Shown here one piece after another: positions 1 to 6,182 of a DNA stretch of 8,345 bases. A program made the translations under genes and the position numbers. This DNA comes from Betaproteobacteria bacterium (GTDB lineage: Bacteria; Pseudomonadota; Gammaproteobacteria; Burkholderiales; SG8-39): the NCBI GenBank assembly GCA_012274205.1, contig JAAOZY010000093.1, forward strand, positions 1 to 8,345, in the 5' to 3' direction. The notes under the pieces were generated by a model. That model was not told the origin of the DNA. It made no database searches and saw nothing but the letters and a program-made list of their open reading frames with translations. Position 1 is the first letter of the stretch. The number at the start of each line of letters is the position of its first letter.

Positions 1-70
1 GCTATATACTGCGAGTGCCGGGGGTCCGGCTCGCCACACCTGAATCCATTCTCCGTAACTTCGGCCGCGC

Positions 71-79
71 TGGTAAAAT
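71..79 (+). promoter_or_regulatory. Possible extended -10 promoter element of dnaX
   Basis: TGGTAAAAT fits an extended -10 box (TGn followed by TAAAAT, 5 of 6 matches to TATAAT). I see no convincing -35 box 16-18 nt upstream, which is tolerated by extended -10 promoters. Transcription would start around 85-87, almost on the dnaX ATG at 86, and no Shine-Dalgarno motif precedes that ATG. This is a weak call: a single AT-rich hexamer in an otherwise GC-rich 85-nt stretch. Confidence 0.25.
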
Positions 80-85
80 CTGCGC

Positions 86-1672
86 ATGAGTTACCAGGTC
101 CTCGCGCGCAAGTGGCGCCCAAGAAATTTCGCCAGCCTGGTGGGGCAGGAGCACGTGGTGCGCGCGCTCACCCACGCGCTCGAGCAAAAGCGCCTGCACC
201 ATGCCTATCTCTTCACCGGCACGCGCGGTGTGGGCAAGACGACGCTGGCGCGCATACTGGCCAAAGCGCTCAATTGCGAGACCGGCATCACTGCCACGCC
301 CTGCGGGGTGTGCTCCGCCTGCACCGAGATCGACAGCGGCCGATTCGTCGACCTGATCGAAATTGACGCCGCCACCAATACCGGCATCGACGATATGCGC
401 GGGCTGCAGGACAACGCAGTGTATGCGCCAACGCGCGGGCGCTTCAAGGTGTTCGTGATCGACGAAGTGCACATGCTGTCCAAGCCTGCGTTCAACTCGA
501 TGCTGAAGACCTTCGAGGAGCCGCCGGAACACATCAAGTTCATACTCGCCACCACCGATCCGCAGAAGATCCCGGTCACGGTGCTGTCGCGCTGTTTGCA
601 GTTCAACCTGAAACAGATGCCGCGCGAGGCGATCTACGGCCATCTCGGCCACATTCTGCAGCAGGAGAACACCGCGGCGGAGCCGGCGGCGCTGCGCCTG
701 ATCGCGCAGGCGGCGCAGGGCAGCATGCGCGATGCGCTGTCGCTGCTGGATCAGGCCATCGCTTACGCTGGCGGCAAGGTGAGCGAGGAAGCAGTACGCG
801 CCATGCTCGGCGCTATCGACCAGGATTACCTGTTCAAGCTGCTCGACGGCCTGGCGCAGCAGGACATCAAGACGATGCTCGCCGTAGCCGGCGACATGGA
901 GTCGCGCAGCCTTTCCTTCGACAGCGCGCTGCAGGATCTGGCCACGCTGCTGCATCAGCTCGCGCTGGCGCTGAGCGCACCGGAGGCGCTCGGCCAGGAC
1001 CTGCCGGAGCGCGAGCGCATCATTGCGCTGGCGCAGCAGTTCGATGCGGAGGAATTGCAGCTGTACTATCAGATCGCGCTGCACGGCCGGCGCGACCTGC
1101 CGCTGGCGCCGGACGAATATGCCGGTTTCAGCATGACGCTGATGCGCATGCTCGCATTTCGTCCGATGGAGGCCGGCGCGGCCGCACCGGCGAAGAGGCA
1201 GCCTGAAATGCAAGGCGAACGCGATCCTGCGGCCGGCGCAGCGGCGCGGCCGGGGGGGCGCGCGGCGTCTGCCGCGGCGGCGGATGCGCCAGCCTTCGAC
1301 GGCGATTGGCCCGGGCTCGCCAATCAGCTGAAGGTCAGCGGCGTTGCCAAACAGCTGGCGCAGCAGAGCGAGTTGCGCAGCTTTGACGGCACGAGCATGG
1401 AGCTCGGCCTCGCGTTTTCCGCCAAGCACCTGGCTGACCGGACCTATCAGGACAAATTGCGCGCTGCGCTGCAGGAGCATTTCGGCAGGAAGGTGGCGCT
1501 GAAGATCGTGATCGGAGAAATCAACGGCAATACCGCCGCGGTGAAGGCGAAGACCGAGCGCGAGGCGCGCCAGGGCAAGGCGGTCGAGGCAATCGAAGGC
1601 GACGCGTTCGTGCGCGACCTGATGGATACCTTCGACGCCACCATCGTCAGCGACTCGGTCAAGCCTGCCTAG
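86..1672 (+). CDS. dnaX: DNA polymerase III subunit gamma/tau (clamp loader ATPase)
   Basis: DnaX is the motor of the clamp loader: it binds and hydrolyses ATP to load the beta clamp, and its long (tau) form ties polymerase cores and DnaB helicase together at the fork. The 528-residue product begins with the typical SYQVLARKWRP. It carries Walker A GTRGVGKT (45-52), the zinc-module cysteines C64, C73, C76 and C79, Walker B VFVIDEVHM (122-130), sensor 1 LATTDPQKIP (154-163) and the SRC motif with its arginine finger R169. Residues about 225-360 form the helical collar domain, 361-402 are an Ala/Gly/Pro-rich linker, and 403-528 match the tau C-terminal region that contacts DnaB and polymerase alpha. 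It is shorter than E. coli tau (643 aa), mainly in the linker. The start is the only one giving the conserved N-terminus. A G7 run lies in the linker (see findings). ybaB follows 56 nt downstream. Confidence 0.98.
   Translation: MSYQVLARKWRPRNFASLVGQEHVVRALTHALEQKRLHHAYLFTGTRGVGKTTLARILAKALNCETGITATPCGVCSACTEIDSGRFVDLIEIDAATNTGIDDMRGLQDNAVYAPTRGRFKVFVIDEVHMLSKPAFNSMLKTFEEPPEHIKFILATTDPQKIPVTVLSRCLQFNLKQMPREAIYGHLGHILQQENTAAEPAALRLIAQAAQGSMRDALSLLDQAIAYAGGKVSEEAVRAMLGAIDQDYLFKLLDGLAQQDIKTMLAVAGDMESRSLSFDSALQDLATLLHQLALALSAPEALGQDLPERERIIALAQQFDAEELQLYYQIALHGRRDLPLAPDEYAGFSMTLMRMLAFRPMEAGAAAPAKRQPEMQGERDPAAGAAARPGGRAASAAAADAPAFDGDWPGLANQLKVSGVAKQLAQQSELRSFDGTSMELGLAFSAKHLADRTYQDKLRAALQEHFGRKVALKIVIGEINGNTAAVKAKTEREARQGKAVEAIEGDAFVRDLMDTFDATIVSDSVKPA
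1252..1276 (+). promoter_or_regulatory. Possible frameshift/slippage site for the gamma form of DnaX
   Basis: Seven G residues (1252-1258) sit in the 0 frame as G GGG GGG, the X XXY YYZ phase of a -1 slippery heptamer, encoding Gly390-Gly391 inside the linker. Two nucleotides later a 6-bp perfect hairpin can form: CGCGGC (1261-1266), loop GTCT, GCCGCG (1271-1276). A -1 shift here would run into TGA at 1384-1386 and give a 433-residue protein; a +1 shift would stop at TGA 1329-1331 (about 414 residues). Programmed gamma production is known from E. coli (A AAA AAG frameshift, 431 aa) and Thermus (transcriptional slippage on an A run). Poly-G is a less usual slip site, and the hairpin is closer than the usual 5-9 nt, so this remains a hypothesis. 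Confidence 0.3.
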
Positions 1673-1715
1673 ATGGGGCAGCACATATTGCGGCATTTCG
1701 CAGCGGATAATCAGC

Positions 1716-1720
1716 AGGAG
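1716..1720 (+). promoter_or_regulatory. Ribosome binding site of ybaB
   Basis: AGGAG lies 8 nt before the ATG at 1729. It selects that ATG over the second in-frame ATG directly behind it at 1732, for which the spacing would be 11 nt. It is one of the few clear Shine-Dalgarno motifs in the left gene cluster. Confidence 0.7.
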
Positions 1721-1728
1721 AAAGCAGC

Positions 1729-2055
1729 ATGATGAAAGCTCAGTTGGCGGGCCTGATGAAACAGGCGCAGCAGATGCAGGACAATATGCGCAAGATGCAG
1801 GAGCAGCTTGCCAGCGTCGAGGTCGAGGGGCAGGCCGGAGCGGGCATGGTCAAGGTGGTGATGACCTGCAAGCACGATGTCAAGCGCATCAGCATCGATC
1901 CTTCGCTCGTCGGCGACGACAGGGAGATGCTGGAAGACCTGGTCGCGGCAGCGGTGAACGACGCGGTGCGCAGGGTCGAGGCCACGGTGCAGGAAAAGAT
2001 GGGCAGTCTCGCCGCGGGCATGAATCTGCCCCCGGGAATGAAACTGCCGTTCTGA
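1729..2055 (+). CDS. ybaB: YbaB/EbfC family nucleoid-associated protein
   Basis: The 108-residue product has the usual size and layout of this family of small dimeric DNA-binding proteins. An N-terminal helix (about 4-30) is rich in Gln, Met and Lys (LMKQAQQMQDNMRKMQEQL). A central beta region follows (VEVEGQAGAGMVKVVMTCKHDVKRISIDP, 30-58), then a helical C-terminal part (DREMLEDLVAAAVNDAVRR) and a Gly/Pro/Met-rich tail ending NLPPGMKLPF. YbaB homologues bind DNA as a tweezers-like dimer and influence nucleoid structure and gene expression. The position between dnaX and recR is a very common bacterial arrangement and supports the call. An alternative name is ebfC. The stop is followed by a 77-nt gap before recR. 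Confidence 0.96.
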   Translation: MMKAQLAGLMKQAQQMQDNMRKMQEQLASVEVEGQAGAGMVKVVMTCKHDVKRISIDPSLVGDDREMLEDLVAAAVNDAVRRVEATVQEKMGSLAAGMNLPPGMKLPF

Positions 2056-2073
2056 CCGGCTCAGCGGGCGCGC

Positions 2074-2136
2074 ATGAATGCATACAAGATGGCCGCACGG
2101 CGCGCATCGCCTGCGATGAATTCCGCGCATCGATGA
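2074..2136 (+). CDS. Possible 20-codon leader reading frame coupled to recR
   Basis: An ATG at 2074 opens a 20-codon frame (MNAYKMAARRASPAMNSAHR) whose TGA stop at 2134-2136 overlaps the recR ATG at 2133 in an ATGA arrangement. recR itself has no recognisable Shine-Dalgarno sequence, so re-initiation after this small frame would offer a way to translate it. The small frame also lacks a strong ribosome binding site (GCGGGCGCGC precedes it). The peptide resembles no family I know. It may be chance: a 20-codon frame is not unusual at this GC content, and the overlap is the only supporting signal. Confidence 0.22.
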   Translation: MNAYKMAARRASPAMNSAHR

Positions 2137-2729
2137 AGGCACCGTCTTCGCTCGAGGCGCTGATTGACGCCCTGCGCTGCCTGCCCGGGGTAGGGCCGAA
2201 ATCGGCGCAGCGCATGGCCTATCACCTGCTGCAGTACGACCGCGACGGGGCGCAAAAGCTGTGCGAGAGCATAGGCAAGGCGCTGCAGAGCATACGCCGC
2301 TGCGCCAAATGCAACAGCTTTACCGAGGAGGATATCTGCGCACTGTGCAGCTCGCCGCGCCGCGATGCATCGCTGCTCGCGGTGGTGGAGACGCCGGCCG
2401 ACCTGTTGATGATGGAACAGACGCTGGCGTTTCCGGGAATGTACTTTGTACTCATGGGGCGCCTGTCGCCGCTCGACGGGATCGGGCCGCGGGACATCGG
2501 GCTGGACCGGCTGCTTGCGCGCGCCACCGACGACGTGGTACGCGAAGTGATCCTGGCGACCAATTTCACCAACGAGGGCGAAGCCACGGCGCACTACATC
2601 GGCGAAATGCTGCGCGGCCACAATATCAAGGTCAGCCGCATCGCGCGCGGCGTACCCGTGGGCGGCGAGCTCGAGTATGTGGATAGCGGCACGCTGGCGC
2701 AGGCAGTGGTGGAGCGCAGGCCGCTGTGA
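2133..2729 (+). CDS. recR: Recombination mediator protein RecR
   Basis: RecR works with RecO (and RecF) to load RecA onto SSB-coated single-stranded DNA at gaps, allowing gap repair. The 198-residue product is of normal length. It shows the N-terminal helix-hairpin-helix (LIDALRCLPGVGPKSAQRMA, 10-29), a four-cysteine zinc finger (C57, C60, C69, C72), a TOPRIM domain (about 80-175, including VVETPADLLMMEQ and GRLSPLDGIGP) and the conserved C-terminal GVPVGGELEYVDSGTL (173-188). The ATG at 2133 gives the canonical N-terminus, and no other in-frame ATG lies upstream before ybaB ends. The stop codon overlaps the GTG start of the CoA-transferase gene by 4 nt. Confidence 0.98.
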   Translation: MKAPSSLEALIDALRCLPGVGPKSAQRMAYHLLQYDRDGAQKLCESIGKALQSIRRCAKCNSFTEEDICALCSSPRRDASLLAVVETPADLLMMEQTLAFPGMYFVLMGRLSPLDGIGPRDIGLDRLLARATDDVVREVILATNFTNEGEATAHYIGEMLRGHNIKVSRIARGVPVGGELEYVDSGTLAQAVVERRPL

Positions 2730-3949
2730 GTTCGAACAAGCCGCTGGAAGGCGTCAAGGTGATCGAACTGGGCCAGCTCATCGCCGGACCGTTCGCCGGA
2801 AAGCTGTTTGCGGAATTCGGCGCCGAAGTGATCAAAATAGAGCCTCCGTCGACCGACGGCCAGGCCGGCGGCGACCCGCTGCGCCAGTGGCGCAAGCTGC
2901 ACCAGGGCACTTCGCTCTGGTGGTACGCGCTGGCGCGCAACAAGAAATCGGTGACGGTGAATCTGCGCCTGGCCGAGGGCCAGGAAATAGTGCGCCGGCT
3001 CGCTCGCGACGCGGACATCGTGATCGAGAATTTTCGCCCCGGCACCATGGAAAAGTGGGGTCTCGGCTATGAGCGCCTCGCCGCAGAAAATCCCGGACTG
3101 ATCATGTTGCGCCTGTCCGGATTCGGGCAGAGCGGGCCTTACCGCGACCAGGCCGGGTTCGGCGCGATCGGCGAGTCCATGGGCGGGCTGCGCTATCTCA
3201 CCGGCTATCCGGATCGCGCGCCGGTGCGGCCCAACCTGTCGATCGGCGATTCGCTTGCCTCGCTGCACGGTGTCATCGGCGCAATGATAGCGCTGCACCA
3301 TCGGAACATGCACGGCGGCCGCAAATCGGGCAAGGGCCAGGTGGTGGACGTGGCGCTGTACGAAGCGGTGTTCTCCATGCTGGAGAGCACACTGCCCGAA
3401 TTCGACATGTACGGGAGCGTGCGCGAACGCAGCGGCAGCAATCTTTCCGGCATCGTACCTTCCAATACCTACCTCACCAGGGACGGGCAGCACGTGCTGA
3501 TCGCAGCCAACGGCGACAGCATCTTCAAACGCCTGTGCACGGCCATGGGCCGCGACGATCTGGGTGCCGACCCCGCACTGGCGGACAATGCCGGACGCGC
3601 GCAGCGCGCGGACGAGCTCGATGCCATCATCGGCGGCTGGGCCGGCACGCTCGATGCGGCGGCGCTGCTCGCGCTGCTGGACCAGGCGCAGGTGCCCAAC
3701 GGCAAAATCTTCAGCATCGCCGACATCGCGCGCGATCCGCAGTTCCTCGCGCGCGGCATGATCCGGCAGTTCACGCTCGATGATGGCACGCCGCTGAAAC
3801 TGCCGGGCGTCGTGCCGAAACTCTCGGCTACGCCCGGCGACGTCGACTGGATCGGGCCCAAGCTTGGCGCGCACACCGAGGAAGTGCTGCGCGCGCATGG
3901 ATATGATGCTGCGGCAATGGATGAGCTGCGCCGCAAGAAGGCGATATGA
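2726..3949 (+). CDS. CaiB/BaiF (family III) CoA-transferase
   Basis: Family III CoA-transferases move CoA between carboxylic acids through an aspartyl-CoA anhydride intermediate. The 407-residue product matches the family length and motifs: an N-terminal Rossmann-like start (PLEGVKVIELGQLIAGPFAGKLFAEFGAEVIKIEPP), NKKSVTVNL (72-80), DIVIENFRPGTMEKWGLGYE (97-116), LSGFGQSGPYRDQAGF (130-145) and the expected catalytic aspartate D175 in NLSIGDSLASLHG. KGQVVDVALYEAVFSML follows. The substrate cannot be assigned: the family includes formyl-CoA, carnitine, succinyl-CoA:mesaconate/citramalate and benzylsuccinate transferases. The start is GTG, overlapping the recR stop in GTGA; the next methionine is residue 108, inside the conserved core, so a later ATG start is impossible. 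The 4-nt overlaps on both sides imply translational coupling with recR and the radical SAM gene. Confidence 0.93.
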   Translation: MSSNKPLEGVKVIELGQLIAGPFAGKLFAEFGAEVIKIEPPSTDGQAGGDPLRQWRKLHQGTSLWWYALARNKKSVTVNLRLAEGQEIVRRLARDADIVIENFRPGTMEKWGLGYERLAAENPGLIMLRLSGFGQSGPYRDQAGFGAIGESMGGLRYLTGYPDRAPVRPNLSIGDSLASLHGVIGAMIALHHRNMHGGRKSGKGQVVDVALYEAVFSMLESTLPEFDMYGSVRERSGSNLSGIVPSNTYLTRDGQHVLIAANGDSIFKRLCTAMGRDDLGADPALADNAGRAQRADELDAIIGGWAGTLDAAALLALLDQAQVPNGKIFSIADIARDPQFLARGMIRQFTLDDGTPLKLPGVVPKLSATPGDVDWIGPKLGAHTEEVLRAHGYDAAAMDELRRKKAI

Positions 3950-5040
3950 AACCGGGGACCGGCGGCGCGCGTACCGCTGCGGCGGGCATCAAGGGGCGCG
4001 GCGCGGCGAGCCGTCCGCAAGGCCGCTACGAGCGCGAGGCGCGCGAGGCGTTCGACGACGGCTGGATGGGCGAAGGTGACGATGCCGCGGCGCCGCGCAC
4101 CGAAGTGACGCTGGTGCAGGCGCGCAGCATCATCAGCCGCAATCAGTCGCCGGATATCCCCTTCACCCAATCGATCAATCCCTACCAGGGCTGCGAGCAT
4201 GGCTGCATCTATTGCTACGCGCGCCCCAGCCACGCCTATCTGGGGTTGTCGCCGGGCCTGGACTTCGAAACCAAGCTGTTTGCCAAAGCCAATGCGGTGC
4301 CGTTGTTGCGCGCTGAACTGTCGCGTCCGGACTATCGCTGCGAACATATCGCGCTCGGCGCAAACACCGATCCCTACCAGCCGATCGAGCGCAGCTACAG
4401 GATCACGCGCAGCCTGCTGGAGCTCATGGCCGAATGCGAGCATCCCGTGGGCATAGTGACCAAGTCGGCGCTGGTGGAGCGCGATCTCGATTTGCTCGGA
4501 CCCATGGCGAAGAAAGGGCTGGCGCACGTGTTCGTTTCGATCGGCACCCTGGATCACGAGCTCATGCGCAGGCTCGAGCCGCGCTCGACGGCACCCGAGC
4601 GCCGGCTGCGGGTGCTGCGCGCGCTGAAAGCGGCAGGGGTGCCATGCGGCGTGCTGGTGGCGCCGCTGATTCCATTCCTGAATGACCGCGACATGGAGAC
4701 GGTGCTGGAGCGTGCTGCGGCCGAGGGCGCGGTGATGGCCGGCTATCAGATACTGCGCCTTCCCCACGAACTCAAGTCCTTGTTCAAAGACTGGCTGGAG
4801 CGGCATTACCCGCTGAAAGCCGCGCACATCATGAGCCAGATAAGGCAAATGCGCGGCGGGCGCGAAAACGATCCCCGCTTCGGTGCGCGTATGAGCGGGG
4901 AGGGCCTGTTCGCGGAGCTGCAGGAACAGCGCTTTCGCCTGGCCTGCGAGCGCCATGGCCTGAACCGGAAAGGCCGCGGTGAGCTCGATACGACCCGCTT
5001 CAGGCCGCCGTCCGGACCCGGCCAGCTGAGCTTGTTCTAG
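3946..5040 (+). CDS. PA0069-family radical SAM protein (spore photoproduct lyase-like)
   Basis: The 364-residue product has the radical SAM cluster motif C83-x3-C87-x2-C90 in NPYQGCEHGCIYCYARPSHAYLG, where the three cysteines bind a [4Fe-4S] cluster that cleaves S-adenosylmethionine. Further family features are the basic, probably disordered N-terminus with KGRGAASRPQGRYE (17-30) and DDGW (37-40), DFETKLFAK, ALGANTDPYQPIE, and GIVTKSALVERDLDLL, followed by the helical C-terminal part. This group is annotated as PA0069/Rv2578c type and related by sequence to spore photoproduct lyase (SplB), but its substrate is unknown to me. The ATG overlaps the CoA-transferase stop as ATGA, with AAGAAGG 4 nt upstream as a ribosome binding site. 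It is the last gene of the left cluster; a hairpin follows the stop. Confidence 0.93.
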   Translation: MKPGTGGARTAAAGIKGRGAASRPQGRYEREAREAFDDGWMGEGDDAAAPRTEVTLVQARSIISRNQSPDIPFTQSINPYQGCEHGCIYCYARPSHAYLGLSPGLDFETKLFAKANAVPLLRAELSRPDYRCEHIALGANTDPYQPIERSYRITRSLLELMAECEHPVGIVTKSALVERDLDLLGPMAKKGLAHVFVSIGTLDHELMRRLEPRSTAPERRLRVLRALKAAGVPCGVLVAPLIPFLNDRDMETVLERAAAEGAVMAGYQILRLPHELKSLFKDWLERHYPLKAAHIMSQIRQMRGGRENDPRFGARMSGEGLFAELQEQRFRLACERHGLNRKGRGELDTTRFRPPSGPGQLSLF

Positions 5041-5047
5041 GGGCATC

Positions 5048-5068
5048 CCGCGTTGACACGCGGAATTT
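5048..5068 (+). terminator. Hairpin after the radical SAM gene, weak intrinsic terminator candidate
   Basis: CCGCGT (5048-5053), loop TGAC and ACGCGG (5058-5063) make a perfect 6-bp GC-rich stem beginning 8 nt after the stop codon, followed by AATTT. The T tract is poor, so termination would be partial at best. The same bases also contain TTGACA and one arm of a longer inverted repeat (see the regulatory entry), so the stem may have another role. Confidence 0.35.
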
Positions 5069-5111
5069 GCTGTGTGAGCATGAAACTGGCGTGGCGCAAC
5101 GCGGTGTCAAC
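5052..5111 (+). promoter_or_regulatory. Candidate promoter and inverted repeat ahead of the ABC importer
   Basis: TTGACA at 5053-5058 is a perfect -35 hexamer. After 17 nt comes GAGCAT (5076-5081), a poor -10 (3 of 6) but preceded by TGT, an extended -10 signature. GTTGACAC (5052-5059) is repeated inverted as GTGTCAAC (5104-5111), with centres 52 bp apart, about five helical turns. The repeat could be a pair of operator half-sites or a leader RNA stem. The binding protein gene starts 42 nt after the right arm. Confidence 0.3.
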
Positions 5112-5140
5112 AGCGCTCGATCACGGGCCATGACAAAACC

Positions 5141-5147
5141 AGGGAGG
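5141..5147 (+). promoter_or_regulatory. Ribosome binding site fixing the binding-protein start
   Basis: AGGGAGG ends 6 nt before the ATG at 5154. Two earlier in-frame ATGs (5130, 5148) and one at 5067 are less likely: 5148 touches the motif, and the others lack such a site and would add residues before the signal peptide. Confidence 0.75.
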
Positions 5148-5153
5148 ATGGGC

Positions 5154-6176
5154 ATGTCGAAATGGATCAGAATTGCGCTGGGCGCGGTCTTGATCGCGCT
5201 GACCGCGCAGGTGTACGCGCAAGGCGTGCTGGAAAAGTCCAAGGTGCACATCGCCGTGGGCGGCAAGGCGGCTTTCTACTATCTGCCGCTCACCATTGCC
5301 GAGCAGCTCGGCTATTTCAAGGCCGAAGGATTGGACGTCACCATCAGCGATTTCGCCGGCGGCTCTACCGCGTTGCGCGCCGTGGTCGGCGGCAGCGCCG
5401 ACGTGGTTTCCGGCGCCTACGAGCACACCATCAGCCTGCAGGGCAAGAAGCAATACTTTCAGGCTTTTGTGCTGCAGGGCAGGTTGCCGCAGATTTCGCT
5501 CGGGGTGGCGACCGCCCGGATGCAGGGCTACAAGTCGCCCAAAGACTTGAAGGGCATGAAGATAGGCGTGTCGGCGCCGGGATCGAGCACCAATAATCTG
5601 GTCAACCAGATGCTGGTCAAAGGCGGATTGGTGAAGTCGGACGTCGCCATTGTCGGGGTCGGACTCGGCGCGGGCGCGATCGCTGCGCTCAAGAGCGGGC
5701 AAATCGATGCCATCTCCAATACCGATCCGGTGATGACCAAGCTGGAGCAGGACGGAGCAATCAAGATCATCGCCGATACGCGCACCCTGAAGGGTACGGT
5801 CGATGTCTGGGGCGCACCGCTCCCCGCCGGTTGTCTTTATGCGCCGATCGAATTCGTCAAGAAGAATCCGAATACGGTGCAGGCGTTGACCAACGCCATC
5901 GTGCGCGCCGACCAGTGGCTGGCGAAGGCGACGCCGCAGGAAATTCTCAAGGCGGTGCCGGAAGCGTACTTGCTTGGCGACAAGGCGCTGTACCTTTTCT
6001 CCTACGGCAAGATCAAGGAGGCATTTTCGCCTGATGGATCGATATCGGACGTGGGCGCCAGGGCTACGTTGAAAGCGCTGGCGACCTTTGATCCCCAGAT
6101 CAAGCCGGCCGAAATAAAGCTGGAGCAAACCTATACCAACGAATTCGTGAAGAGGGCGAACGCGAAATACAAATGA
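5154..6176 (+). CDS. NitT/TauT-type ABC transporter substrate-binding protein
   Basis: This is the periplasmic binding protein of the importer encoded here. With the start at 5154 it has 340 residues and a textbook signal peptide: SKWIR basic start, hydrophobic IALGAVLIALTA, and cleavage likely after V-Y-A at residue 22. The mature part has the NMT1/THI5-like or SsuA/TauA fold pattern: VHIAVGGKAAFYYLPLTIAEQLGYFKAEGLDV (31-62), GGSTALRAVVGGSADV (69-84), DLKGMKIGVSAPGSST (131-146), and ALKSGQIDAISNTDPVMTKLEQDG (178-201), the usual lobe-crossing region. Relatives bind sulfonates, nitrate, pyrimidine precursors or aromatic acids; nothing visible decides among these. There is no lipobox cysteine, so it should be soluble in the periplasm. 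A longer reading frame from ATG 5067 exists but lacks a ribosome binding site. The stop is 123 nt before the ATPase gene. Confidence 0.92.
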   Translation: MSKWIRIALGAVLIALTAQVYAQGVLEKSKVHIAVGGKAAFYYLPLTIAEQLGYFKAEGLDVTISDFAGGSTALRAVVGGSADVVSGAYEHTISLQGKKQYFQAFVLQGRLPQISLGVATARMQGYKSPKDLKGMKIGVSAPGSSTNNLVNQMLVKGGLVKSDVAIVGVGLGAGAIAALKSGQIDAISNTDPVMTKLEQDGAIKIIADTRTLKGTVDVWGAPLPAGCLYAPIEFVKKNPNTVQALTNAIVRADQWLAKATPQEILKAVPEAYLLGDKALYLFSYGKIKEAFSPDGSISDVGARATLKALATFDPQIKPAEIKLEQTYTNEFVKRANAKYK

Positions 6177-6182
6177 GCGCAC

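Noticed and set aside
1..85. Small SRP RNA gene (ffs) upstream of dnaX
   Set aside because: The conserved GGTCAGGTCCGGAAGGAAGCAG-like core is absent; only an unrelated hairpin is present.
2..1696. 564-codon open frame on the minus strand opposite dnaX
   Set aside because: It is the mirror of a GC-rich, certain dnaX gene. The translation is Arg/Gln/His/Leu-rich low-complexity sequence without any domain, as expected for antisense frames at high GC.
2594..3898. 434-codon minus-strand frame opposite recR and the CoA-transferase
   Set aside because: Shadow of two confident genes; no domain recognised.
3469..5046. 525-codon minus-strand frame opposite the CoA-transferase end and radical SAM gene
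   Set aside because: It crosses two well-supported genes, has biased antisense composition and no recognisable motif or ribosome binding site.
5067..5153. Longer N-terminus of the substrate-binding protein starting at ATG 5067
   Set aside because: The added 29 residues would bury the signal peptide and have no ribosome binding site; AGGGAGG points to 5154.
5041..5153. Thiamin (TPP) riboswitch ahead of the THI5-like binding protein
   Set aside because: I looked for the conserved TPP core elements (GGGG..CTGAGA type) and did not see them.
5121..6182. 353-codon minus-strand frame opposite the binding-protein gene
   Set aside because: Arg/His/Gln-rich antisense product; the plus-strand gene has a signal peptide, ribosome binding site and family motifs.
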